Shown here: positions 25,329-33,387 of the stretch, piece after piece
How positions within the stretch are numbered: position 1 is the stretch's first letter
Layout: each line of letters starts with the position of its first letter
Source of the DNA: Algisphaera agarilytica
GTDB taxonomy: Bacteria > Planctomycetota > Phycisphaerae > Phycisphaerales > Phycisphaeraceae
Assembly (NCBI RefSeq): GCF_014207595.1
Contig: NZ_JACHGY010000001.1
Coordinates: forward strand, 2,610,836 to 2,674,835
DNA: 64,000 nt
Direction: 5' to 3'
Notes under the pieces: generated by a model
The model's input: the letters and a program-made list of their open reading frames with translations, nothing else
What the model was told of the DNA's origin: nothing
The model's database searches: none
Made by a program: the position numbers and the translations under genes

Positions 25329-26383
25329 TCGAATCCCCGCCGTCCATCCCGACCGAGTCGTCGACGGCGTCGGACGCTGGCAACAGCGAAGCGACCGCGA
25401 CCAACCCCGCGACCACGGTCCGCATCGTGATCGTCAACTTCCGCACGCCCGGGCTGACCATCGACTGCCTCGCCTCGCTCGAGCCGGAGCTGAAGGCGCT
25501 TCCGGGTGCTCACGTGGTCGTCGTCGAAGGCGGCAGCGGTGACGACTCGGCCGAGCAGCTGCAAAAGGCGATCGATCGGCACGGCTGGTCGTCGTGGGTC
25601 ACGCTGGATGTGCGTGAAGACAACGCCGGTTTCGCCGGGGGCAACAACGCCGCGATCGTGCCCGCCTTGGCCGAGTCGCCCGCGCCCGACTTCATCCTGC
25701 TGCTGAATCCCGATACGGTGGTCCGCCCCGGCGCGATCGTCGAGCTGCTGCGGTTCATGGACGAGCACCCCGAGGCGGGCCTGGCGGGCAGCCGACTCGA
25801 AGACCCCGACACCACGCCGCAGCAGTCGGCGTTCCGCTTCCCTTCGATCGCCAGCCAACTCGAAAACACGCTGCGCCTCGGCGTGGTGAGCAAGCTGCTC
25901 AAGCGCCGCATCGTGGCCATGCCCGTCAGCGACGAACCGCACCGTTGTGATTGGTTGGCCGGCGCGAGCCTGATCGTCCGCCACGCGGTGTTCGAAGCCG
26001 TGGGCCCGCTGGACGACGACTATTTCATGTATTTCGAAGAGACCGATTTTTGCCTTGCCGCGCAGCGGGCGGGATTCGAGGCTTGGTATGTCCCCGCCAG
26101 CCGGGTGGTTCACCTGGTCGGGCAGGCGTCGGGCGTCACCGCCAAGAACGACACCGCCAAGCCCGCCAAACGCCGCCCCGCGTATTGGTTCGAGTCGCGC
26201 AAGCGCTACTTCGTGAAGAACCACGGCAAGCTCGCCGCCACGCTCGCCGACGCCGCGTGGATCCTCGGCTTCTCGCTCTGGCGCACCCGCGTCAAGCTCA
26301 CCGGCCTGCCCGACCGCGACCCGGAAAAACTCCTGGGCGACTTCGTCCGGCACAGTGTTTTTGTGAGAGGTTTCAAAACCTAA
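25325..26383 (+). CDS. GT2 family glycosyltransferase (rhamnosyltransferase-like)
   Basis: A 352-residue GT-A protein of the WbbL-like branch. VRIVIVNFRTPGLTIDCL begins the domain after a ~30-residue Ser/Thr-rich lead; NAGFAGGNNAAI, LLLNPDTVVRPGAI, and FMYFEETDFCLAAQRAGF are the signature strings, the last carrying the catalytic ExDxC-type residues. Many such enzymes transfer rhamnose or related deoxysugars, but specificity is not predictable here. It starts at GTG 25325 in a GTGA overlap. A 33-base gap follows, the first break in the coupled chain. Confidence 0.88.
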   Translation: MIESPPSIPTESSTASDAGNSEATATNPATTVRIVIVNFRTPGLTIDCLASLEPELKALPGAHVVVVEGGSGDDSAEQLQKAIDRHGWSSWVTLDVREDNAGFAGGNNAAIVPALAESPAPDFILLLNPDTVVRPGAIVELLRFMDEHPEAGLAGSRLEDPDTTPQQSAFRFPSIASQLENTLRLGVVSKLLKRRIVAMPVSDEPHRCDWLAGASLIVRHAVFEAVGPLDDDYFMYFEETDFCLAAQRAGFEAWYVPASRVVHLVGQASGVTAKNDTAKPAKRRPAYWFESRKRYFVKNHGKLAATLADAAWILGFSLWRTRVKLTGLPDRDPEKLLGDFVRHSVFVRGFKT

Positions 26384-26416
26384 ACGCCGCCTGCGGCTCA
26401 GCGCTGCATCACTCCC

Positions 26417-26992
26417 ATGAACGATCAGGACCACAACCTCGGCCTTTGGGCCCAGATCCGCGAAGACCACACGGCCCACCGCCGTGACTGGACGCGGCCG
26501 GGCTTCCGCGCCGTGGCGGTCCACCGGTTCGGCGTCTGGCGCATGGGGATCAAGAGCAAGCTCCTCCGCGCCCCGTTCAGCGTGCTCTACCGCATGCTCC
26601 ACCGCCGGGTGCGCAACGTCTACGGCATCGAACTCCCGTACTCCGCAAAGCTCGGGCGGCGCGTCGTCGTCGAGCACCAGTCCGGCATCGTCATCCACGG
26701 CAACGCCGTCATCGGCGACGACTGCGTAATCCGCCAGGGCGTCACCCTCGGCATCCGCCGGGAAGACCAACCCGACCAAGCCCCGGTGCTGGGCAAGGGC
26801 GTGAGCATCGGCGCGGGTGCGGCCGTGCTCGGCGGGGTTCACCTTGGTGACGGATCGAGTGTGGGTGCTAACGCGGTGGTGTTGAAGGACGTCCCCGCCG
26901 GGGCGACGGCCGTGGGCATCCCCGCGAAGATCATTGCCCCACGCGAAGAACCCGTCGAGGAACAAGCGGCCTCCGAGGAGGTGTCGGCATGA
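26417..26992 (+). CDS. Hexapeptide-repeat acetyltransferase (CysE/EpsC-like fold)
   Basis: A 191-residue protein. A short helical N-terminus (WAQIREDHTAHRRDW) resembles serine O-acetyltransferase lead segments. From about residue 85 left-handed beta-helix hexapeptides follow (VVVEHQ SGIVIHG NAVIGDD CVIRQG VTLGI). The active-site His is probably in VEHQ or VIHG. In this setting O-acetylation of a polysaccharide sugar is more likely than cysteine synthesis; that is inference from context. The stop overlaps the next ATG (ATGA). Confidence 0.85.
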   Translation: MNDQDHNLGLWAQIREDHTAHRRDWTRPGFRAVAVHRFGVWRMGIKSKLLRAPFSVLYRMLHRRVRNVYGIELPYSAKLGRRVVVEHQSGIVIHGNAVIGDDCVIRQGVTLGIRREDQPDQAPVLGKGVSIGAGAAVLGGVHLGDGSSVGANAVVLKDVPAGATAVGIPAKIIAPREEPVEEQAASEEVSA

Positions 26993-28119
26993 GCGACGCC
27001 CCGATGCCCCAACCCGAACACTCGGACGACTCGGCGAAAACCACCGCGACCGCGGTGAACCCCATCGGCGTAATCGCGATCGGCCGCAATGAGGGCGAAC
27101 GCCTACGCCTCTGCCTCGAATCCGTCGTCGGCAAGGTGGCGCAGGTAGTCTACGTCGACTCCGGCTCGACCGACGGCAGTGCCGAGCTCGCCAAGTCGCT
27201 GGGCGTCGAAGTCGTGGACCTCGACCTGTCGATCCCCTTTACCGCCGCCCGCGCCCGCAACGAAGGCTTTGCGCGTTTGCAGGAAGTCATGCCGGACGTG
27301 AAGTGCGTCCAGATGATCGACGGCGACTGCGAGGTGGTCGACGGTTGGCTCGAAACCGCGGCGGCCTATCTCGACGCCTACCCGAAATTCGCGGTGGCCT
27401 GCGGGCGCCGCCGGGAACGCTTCCCCGAGGCGACGATCTACAACCGCCTCACCGACATGGAGTGGGACACGCCTATCGGCATGGCCCGCTCGTGCGGCGG
27501 CGATGCGCTGTTCCGTGCCGAGGCGTTGCGAGAAGTCGGCGGGTACAACCCCACGGTCATTGCGGGCGAAGAACCCGAGATGTGCGTGCGTCTGCGCCAG
27601 GCGGGCTGGACCATCGAACGTCTGGACGCGGAGATGACCTTGCACGACGCGGCGATGACCAAATTCAGTCAGTGGTGGAAACGCAACGTCCGGGCCGGCC
27701 ACGCCTACGCCCAGGGCGCCGCGATGCACGGCAAGACCGACGGGCACAATGTGAAACAGGTGCGCAGCATAGTGTTCTGGGGGATGTTGATTCCGCTATT
27801 TATTGCGGGTTTGTTTGTGGTTGGTTTCGTGATCGAATTCACAGTGCTTGAAGGCGAGGCGTGGTATCAGTCACCACTGATCTTGGTGGTGGCGATGATT
27901 GACTTGCTGCTTCTGGGCTACTTGGTACTAGCGTTCAAGATTTGGCGTTACCGATGTGGCTTGGGAGATCCAGGCAAAACGTCAGCGATCTATGCTTTCT
28001 TTACGGTTGTTGGAAAGTTTGCAAACGCCATCGGCGTGGGCACTTTCTGGAAGAACCACAAGCTCGGTAAGCAAGCCAAGATCATCGAATACAAGTCTGC
28101 GGAGGGCGCGACGGCATGA
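26989..28119 (+). CDS. Membrane-associated GT2 glycosyltransferase
   Basis: A 376-residue GT2 enzyme. VIAIGRNEGERLRLCLESV opens the fold; YVDSGSTDGS binds nucleotide; MIDGDCEV is the DxD region; GGDALFRAEALREVGGYNP and AGEEPEMCVRLRQAGW carry the acceptor/base motifs. Residues ~255-340 add two transmembrane helices and a basic loop. From about base 27760 to 28080 base composition falls clearly in G+C and synonymous sites become A/T-rich, unlike the first two thirds. The gene is coupled on both sides by ATGA overlaps. Confidence 0.88.
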   Translation: MSDAPMPQPEHSDDSAKTTATAVNPIGVIAIGRNEGERLRLCLESVVGKVAQVVYVDSGSTDGSAELAKSLGVEVVDLDLSIPFTAARARNEGFARLQEVMPDVKCVQMIDGDCEVVDGWLETAAAYLDAYPKFAVACGRRRERFPEATIYNRLTDMEWDTPIGMARSCGGDALFRAEALREVGGYNPTVIAGEEPEMCVRLRQAGWTIERLDAEMTLHDAAMTKFSQWWKRNVRAGHAYAQGAAMHGKTDGHNVKQVRSIVFWGMLIPLFIAGLFVVGFVIEFTVLEGEAWYQSPLILVVAMIDLLLLGYLVLAFKIWRYRCGLGDPGKTSAIYAFFTVVGKFANAIGVGTFWKNHKLGKQAKIIEYKSAEGATA

Positions 28120-29453
28120 GCGTGCCCACCCCGCACATCCTGTACGTCGGCTCGATCCTGCCTAAGCGTAGTGAGACGTTTGTGTACCGCGAGGTGCTGG
28201 GGCTGCGCGAGCGCGGCGTTGAGGTGAGCATCGCTTCGGTGAACGCGCCCGAGCGTGACCTGGGGGATGACAAGCTCGACGCCCTCGCCGCCGAGGCGAT
28301 CCACGTTTACGGCAAAGGGATCGGTGGCAAGGTCGGCGTGATCCGCGACGCGGTCTTGCAACGCGGGGCGTGGTGGCCGCATGGCATCTTCGAGGTGTCG
28401 CCGACGTATTGGCCCAAGCACAAGTTGCAGTTCGCGGCCGGCATCGCGCTGGCCCGGCGCGTGAAGGATCGTGGCATCACCCACGTCCACGCCCACATGG
28501 CCCACGTGCCGACCACCGTCGCGATGGCGTGTGCCGAGGCGCTGGGCGTTCCCTTCAGCACCACCGGCCACGCGGCGGACCTGTTCCGCGACCGCTCGGC
28601 TCTCAAGACCAAGCTCCAACGCGCCGCGTTTGTGTCGTGCATCAGCGAGTGGCACCGCGGGTTTTACCGTGAGATCGTGCCGGGGCTGAGCGATGAGCAG
28701 TTGCCTGTGATCCGTTGCGGGGTGGACATGCGGGAGTTCACGGCCGTCACCCCCGGAACCACCGAGGGCGGCATCTCGCTTCTTGGGGTGGGGCGGCTGG
28801 TGCCCAAGAAGGGGTTTGATGTCCTGATCCGTGCGATGGCGGCGGCGAGTCCCCCCTTAGCCCCGGGCTCTGCCCGGGGGCAGACCACATACCAAGGCGA
28901 CGACCCCGGGCAGAGCCCGGGGCTAAGGGTGACGCTCGTTGGTGACGGGCCGGAGATGGTAAATCTCAAAGCATTGGCGGACGAGGTGGGCGTGGCCGAC
29001 CGGGTCACGTTTGCGGAAGCACAGCCGAATCATGTGGTGCGGGAAATGATGGGCCAGGCGGACGTGTTCGTGTTGCCCTGCCAACAGGCGGCCGACGGCG
29101 ACCGCGACGGCATCCCGGTGGTGCTCATGGAAGCGATGGCCCGGAACGTGTGCGTGGTCAGCGGGGACCTGGAGACGATCCGCGAACTTGTGGCCGATAA
29201 TGTCACCGGATTGATGGTGCAGCCCGGGGCGGTCGATGAGTTAGGCGAGGTGTTGGTGCGCTTGTCGCGTGACCCGTCGCTTCGACAACGCTTGGCGGAC
29301 GCGGGCAGGGCCCGGGTCGCCGAGGAGTTTTCGATGTCGGTGAACCTCGACCGATTGGAAGCCGCGTTTGCGGCGGCGGCGCCGACGCGTGCGTCCGAGA
29401 AAAAGACCGATCCTGCTCCCGGAGAAGTGATGGGAGCGACCAACCATGCCTGA
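28116..29453 (+). CDS. GT4 glycosyltransferase with in-frame palindromic insertion
   Basis: A 445-residue GT-B enzyme. ILYVGSILPKRSETFVYREV opens the acceptor domain; LLGVGRLVPKKGFDVLIRAM, VTLVGDGPEMVNLKALADEVG and the acid-motif region DGIPVVLMEAMARN form the donor domain. Between IRAMAAAS and VTLVGDGPE, where relatives normally continue directly, about 26 residues (PPLAPGSARGQ...GQSPGLR) are encoded by a perfect inverted repeat. The insertion keeps the frame and falls in a surface loop of the Rossmann domain, so the enzyme may still work. ATGA overlap upstream, eight-base overlap downstream. Confidence 0.87.
   Translation: MSVPTPHILYVGSILPKRSETFVYREVLGLRERGVEVSIASVNAPERDLGDDKLDALAAEAIHVYGKGIGGKVGVIRDAVLQRGAWWPHGIFEVSPTYWPKHKLQFAAGIALARRVKDRGITHVHAHMAHVPTTVAMACAEALGVPFSTTGHAADLFRDRSALKTKLQRAAFVSCISEWHRGFYREIVPGLSDEQLPVIRCGVDMREFTAVTPGTTEGGISLLGVGRLVPKKGFDVLIRAMAAASPPLAPGSARGQTTYQGDDPGQSPGLRVTLVGDGPEMVNLKALADEVGVADRVTFAEAQPNHVVREMMGQADVFVLPCQQAADGDRDGIPVVLMEAMARNVCVVSGDLETIRELVADNVTGLMVQPGAVDELGEVLVRLSRDPSLRQRLADAGRARVAEEFSMSVNLDRLEAAFAAAAPTRASEKKTDPAPGEVMGATNHA
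28854..28929. repeat. REPIN-like perfect inverted repeat inside a coding sequence
   Basis: Arms 28854-28878 and 28905-28929 are identical inverted 25-mers (CCCTTAGCCCCGGGCTCTGC onward) with a 26-base spacer. Each arm is itself a hairpin (CCCGGGC-TCT-GCCCGGG). It shares the TTAGCCCCGGG core with the element at 55946-56044. It lies in frame within a GT4 gene. Confidence 0.9.
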
Positions 29454-30480
29454 ACCCAGCCGACGATACTGCCTGATCAGCCCGACGCGTGACGAAGCGG
29501 AGTTCGCCCGCCGGACGCTCGAGAGCGTGTGCACTCAGAGTGTGCCGCCCGCGCGGTGGGTCATCGTCGACGACGGCAGCACCGACGACACCCCCGCCAT
29601 CCTCGCCGAGTACGCCGAAAAGTACGACTTCATCCAGATCGTCACCCGCGAAAACCGCGGCGTCCGCAAGGTCGGCCCCGGCGTGATCGACGCCTTCTAC
29701 GCGGGATACGACACCATCAACCCCGACGAGTTCGACTACGTCTGCAAGATCGACCTCGACCTCGACCTTCCGCAACGCTACTTCGAGATCCTGATGCAGG
29801 GCATGGAGCTCGACGCGCGCCTGGGCACCTGCTCGGGCAAGGCCTACTTCCCCGGCCCGTCCAACACCGACAAGACCTTCGACGGCGAATTGATCTCCGA
29901 GGCCTGCGGCGACGAGATGTCCGTGGGCATGATCAAGTTCTACCGCACCGACTGCTTCAAAGACGTCGGCGGGTTTGTGCGTCAGGTGATGTGGGACGGC
30001 ATCGACTGCCACCGCTGCCGGATGAACGGCTGGGTCGCCTGCTCCTGGGACGACCCGGAGCTGCGCTTCCTGCACCTGCGTCCGATGGGGTCGAGCCACA
30101 AGGGCATCTTCACCGGCCGGATGCGCCACGGCTTCGGCCAGTGGTTCATGGGCACGGGTCTGGCGTACATGACCGCCAGCGCGGTGTTCCGCATGAGCCG
30201 GCCGCCGGTAATCGTGGGCGGGCTCGCGATGTGGTGGGGCTACGTGAAAGCGATGCTCACCCGCCAGCCGCGCTACGACGACCTGGAATTCCGCAAATAC
30301 CTTCGGGCGTACCAGTGGGCCTGCCTGCTCAAGGGCAAACACGCCGCTACGGCCGACATCGACGAAGCCAACCGCCAACGATTTAACGACGGGCCCCCCG
30401 CCCCGGAACAACCTTCAGAACTTCAATCACCACCGGCCGAACGTGACGGCCCATTGCCTTTGGGGGCAGACCATGGATGA
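29446..30480 (+). CDS. GT2 family glycosyltransferase
   Basis: A 344-residue GT-A transferase. YCLISPTRDEAEFARRTLES opens the fold; VIVDDGSTDDTP (39-50) binds nucleotide; CKIDLDLDLP contains the metal-binding acidic motif. GGFVRQVMWDGIDCHRCRMNGW holds the acceptor and base region. A hydrophobic patch around residues 240-265 (FMGTGLAYMTASAVF, PPVIVGGLAMWW) suggests membrane association. The C-terminus is Pro/Glu-rich. It begins in an eight-base overlap with the preceding GT4 gene and ends in an eight-base overlap with the next (ATGGATGA). Confidence 0.88.
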   Translation: MPEPSRRYCLISPTRDEAEFARRTLESVCTQSVPPARWVIVDDGSTDDTPAILAEYAEKYDFIQIVTRENRGVRKVGPGVIDAFYAGYDTINPDEFDYVCKIDLDLDLPQRYFEILMQGMELDARLGTCSGKAYFPGPSNTDKTFDGELISEACGDEMSVGMIKFYRTDCFKDVGGFVRQVMWDGIDCHRCRMNGWVACSWDDPELRFLHLRPMGSSHKGIFTGRMRHGFGQWFMGTGLAYMTASAVFRMSRPPVIVGGLAMWWGYVKAMLTRQPRYDDLEFRKYLRAYQWACLLKGKHAATADIDEANRQRFNDGPPAPEQPSELQSPPAERDGPLPLGADHG

Positions 30481-31570
30481 GATGAACCGACGGACGGAAG
30501 AACCCCAGTACGACTTCGACGTGTCGATCTGCGTGCCGGTGTTCAACGAAGAAGACAGCGTGCAGAAACTGTACGAAGAGATCGCCGCGGTGATGGACGC
30601 CGGCGCCTACCGCTACGAAGTCATCTTCGTCAGCGACGGCTCGTGGGACGAGTCCGTGCCGCGTCTGCTCGAAGCCACCAAGGACGACCCCCGTGCGACG
30701 GTGATCGAGCTCATGCGCAACTTCGGCCAGACCGCGGCGATGGCGGCGGGTTTTGACGCGGCCCGCGGCGAGGTCATCGTGCCCATGGACGGCGACCTGC
30801 AGAACGACCCGGCCGACATCCCCAAGCTCGTCGCCAAGCTCGACGAGAACGGCGAGGCCCCCGGCAAGTGGGACATCGTCAGCGGCTGGCGCAAGGACCG
30901 CAAAGACGGCGCGCTGCTCCGCAAGTTCCCCAGCAAGATCGCCAACCGCATCATCAAGCACCTGACCTGGACCACCGAGATCAACGACTTCGGCTGTTCG
31001 CTCAAGGCCTACCGCGCCCAGGTGCTCAAGGACGTGACCCTCTACGGCGAGATGCACCGCTTCCTCCCGGCCATCTGCAAGTGGCGCGGCGCCCGTGTCA
31101 CCGACCAGGTCGTCAACCACCGCGCCCGCGAGTTCGGCAGCAGCAAGTACGGCCTGAAGCGGACCTTCAAGGTCTTGCTCGACCTGCTCACCGTGAAGTT
31201 CCTGGGCGACTACGGCACCAAGCCGATCTACTTCTTCGGCAAGCTCGCGGCGATCACGGTCGCCGTGTCGTTCACCGCGTTTGTCGTGGCCGTGCTGCAG
31301 AAGTTCGGCGTGATGTGGACCGAAAACGGCAAGCCGCTGAGCCTGAACCGCAACATCTTTCTGCTGTTTTCGATGATGACCTTCCTCATCAGCGTGATTA
31401 TCCTGATGATGGGGGTGTTGTCCGAGCTGATGGTGCGGATCTACTACGAAAGCCAATCGCTGCGGCCGTACAAGGTCCGTCGCAAGTTCTTCGGCGGCGA
31501 ACAACCGGATGACCGTCCCACGCCTCGGCTCCAGGTGCCGGGCGGCGACGAGGTTTCGCAAGCGGGGTGA
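30473..31570 (+). CDS. GT2 of the DPM1/GtrB/ArnC type with two C-terminal TM helices
   Basis: The start at ATG 30473 is chosen; a GTG ten codons earlier is also in frame. The 365-residue protein resembles polyprenyl-phosphate glycosyltransferases: ICVPVFNEEDSV, FVSDGSWDES (53-62, SDGS replacing the usual DDGS), MRNFGQTAAMAAGF, PMDGDLQNDPADIP, NDFGCSLKAYRA. Two long hydrophobic helices near residues 250-320 match the GtrB/ArnC layout. It probably charges undecaprenyl phosphate with a sugar used by a membrane transferase such as the GT39-like protein of this locus; that link is inference. Confidence 0.85.
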   Translation: MDEMNRRTEEPQYDFDVSICVPVFNEEDSVQKLYEEIAAVMDAGAYRYEVIFVSDGSWDESVPRLLEATKDDPRATVIELMRNFGQTAAMAAGFDAARGEVIVPMDGDLQNDPADIPKLVAKLDENGEAPGKWDIVSGWRKDRKDGALLRKFPSKIANRIIKHLTWTTEINDFGCSLKAYRAQVLKDVTLYGEMHRFLPAICKWRGARVTDQVVNHRAREFGSSKYGLKRTFKVLLDLLTVKFLGDYGTKPIYFFGKLAAITVAVSFTAFVVAVLQKFGVMWTENGKPLSLNRNIFLLFSMMTFLISVIILMMGVLSELMVRIYYESQSLRPYKVRRKFFGGEQPDDRPTPRLQVPGGDEVSQAG

Positions 31571-33387
31571 TCGGCATGACACAGGACGCGATCGACAACC
31601 CGACGCCCGACCCGGCCACCGCGATGTCGCGTGACCTGTCGCGTCTGGACGGCCAGACGTTCGACGTGCTGGTCGTCGGCGCGGGGGTGTACGGCGCGTG
31701 GGTCGCGCTCGATGCGGCCCAACGCGGGCTGACCGTCGCGCTCGTGGACCGGGCCGACTTTGGCGCCGCGACCAGCGCCAACAGCCAACGCATCCTGCAC
31801 GGCGGCTTCCGCTACCTGCAACACGCCGACTTCAAACGCATGCGTGAATCGATCCGCGAACGCAGCATCGTGATGCGACTGATGCCGCACCTGGTCGAAT
31901 CGCAGTCTTTCCTTGTGCCCACGACGCCCGGCGGCGTGCAGCGCAAGTCGCTGATGCGCGTTGCGCTGAAGATGAACGACATCGTCAGCTGCGACCGCAA
32001 CAAGGGCCTGCCTGAGTCGAAGCACCTGGGCCACGGCCAGATCATCTCCAAAGAGGAATGCCTCGCCCAAGCCCCCGGGCTCGATCCCGACGACGTCACC
32101 GGCGGCGCGATCTTCCACGACGGCCAGATCGTCAACAGCGAACGCCTGACCCTGGCGGTCGTCCAGACCGCGGCCGCCGAAGGCGCGGTCGTGGCGAACC
32201 ATGTTGAAGTGAACAAGTTCCTGCGCGACGACTCCACGCGTGTGCTGGGCGTCGAGGCCACCGACAAGCTCACCGGGCAGACCGTGAAGATCCACGCGGA
32301 CCTGACTATCTCGTGCACCGGCCCCTGGACCGCCAACACGCTCGACGCGGCGGGGATGCGCATCGCGGGCGAGACCTGCGACAAGCCGGTTAAGAAGCCC
32401 TACGACATCTTCCGCGCGGTGGTGCTGGTGACCCGCAACGTGCTCAACGGCTCGGCCGTCGCGGTCAAGGGCCGCGCCGCGTATCAGGACAAGCACGAAG
32501 TCGTCGGCAAGGGATACCGCAACTTCTTCGTGACGCCCTGGCACGACCTGTCGCTGATCGGGACGTACTACGAGCCGTACAGCGGCGACCCGGCCGACGT
32601 GTCGATCTCCGAAGACGAAGTCCGCAAGTACGTCGACGAGTTCAACGCGACCTACCCGACCGCGAAGCTGGGCTACGACGAGGTGAAGTGGTCGTATGTC
32701 GGTTGTTTGCCGCTGGCCGAAGGCGCTCCGCCCGACGACCCGCAGTACCAGAAGCACTACTCGATCCTCGAACACGAAAGTCAGAACGGTACGCCGGGGC
32801 TGCTGAGTATTCTGGGGGTGAAGTGGACCACGGCACGCGACGTCGCGGAGAAGACCGTGGACCGCGCGGTGGATGTGCTCGCACGTTCGGTGGCGAAAGG
32901 CAAGACCGCGGACGCGCCGCTGGCCGGAGGGGCCTACGAAGACTACGACGGCTTCATGGCCGAGGCTTCGGCGTCCCGCCCCGACAACGTGCCGGAAGAA
33001 ACACTTAAGCATTTTCTTAAACATTACGGCGACGCCTACGCCCAGCTTCTCGCGCTGATCGCAGAGGAGCCCGGGTTGGTCGAACCGCTCGGCCCGACCT
33101 CGCCGGTGACCGGAGCCGAGATCGTTTACGCCGCGCAATCGGAGATGGCGGTCACGCTGGCCGACGCGGTGTTCGGCCGCACGACGCTGGGCTTCTTCGG
33201 CTGGCCGGGCGACGCGGTGCTGCGTCGCGCTGCAGAGCTGATGGCTCGCTCGACCGGCTGGGACGACGCCCGGCAGAACGAACAGATCGAATCGGTCCGC
33301 GCGGTCTACGCGATGCGGGGAGTGGCCTACGACGCCCGACCCGTACAGGCCGAGCCCGCCCCGACCAGTCATGAGGTTCCGGCATGA
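31567..33387 (+). CDS. FAD-dependent glycerol-3-phosphate dehydrogenase-like protein
   Basis: A 606-residue flavoprotein of the GlpA/GlpD type. DVLVVGAGVYGAWVALDAAQRG is the FAD-binding Rossmann motif; TSANSQRILHGGFRYLQ matches the family string following it; GLLSILGVKWTTARDVAEKTVD matches the conserved TTxR-type motif near the substrate site, and a helical C-terminal domain follows. Classical GlpD oxidises glycerol-3-phosphate at the membrane. Its place inside a coupled GT operon suggests another role, perhaps making or removing a polyol phosphate. The GTG at 31567 overlaps the previous stop; ATG at 31576 is an alternative. Confidence 0.8.
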   Translation: MIGMTQDAIDNPTPDPATAMSRDLSRLDGQTFDVLVVGAGVYGAWVALDAAQRGLTVALVDRADFGAATSANSQRILHGGFRYLQHADFKRMRESIRERSIVMRLMPHLVESQSFLVPTTPGGVQRKSLMRVALKMNDIVSCDRNKGLPESKHLGHGQIISKEECLAQAPGLDPDDVTGGAIFHDGQIVNSERLTLAVVQTAAAEGAVVANHVEVNKFLRDDSTRVLGVEATDKLTGQTVKIHADLTISCTGPWTANTLDAAGMRIAGETCDKPVKKPYDIFRAVVLVTRNVLNGSAVAVKGRAAYQDKHEVVGKGYRNFFVTPWHDLSLIGTYYEPYSGDPADVSISEDEVRKYVDEFNATYPTAKLGYDEVKWSYVGCLPLAEGAPPDDPQYQKHYSILEHESQNGTPGLLSILGVKWTTARDVAEKTVDRAVDVLARSVAKGKTADAPLAGGAYEDYDGFMAEASASRPDNVPEETLKHFLKHYGDAYAQLLALIAEEPGLVEPLGPTSPVTGAEIVYAAQSEMAVTLADAVFGRTTLGFFGWPGDAVLRRAAELMARSTGWDDARQNEQIESVRAVYAMRGVAYDARPVQAEPAPTSHEVPA

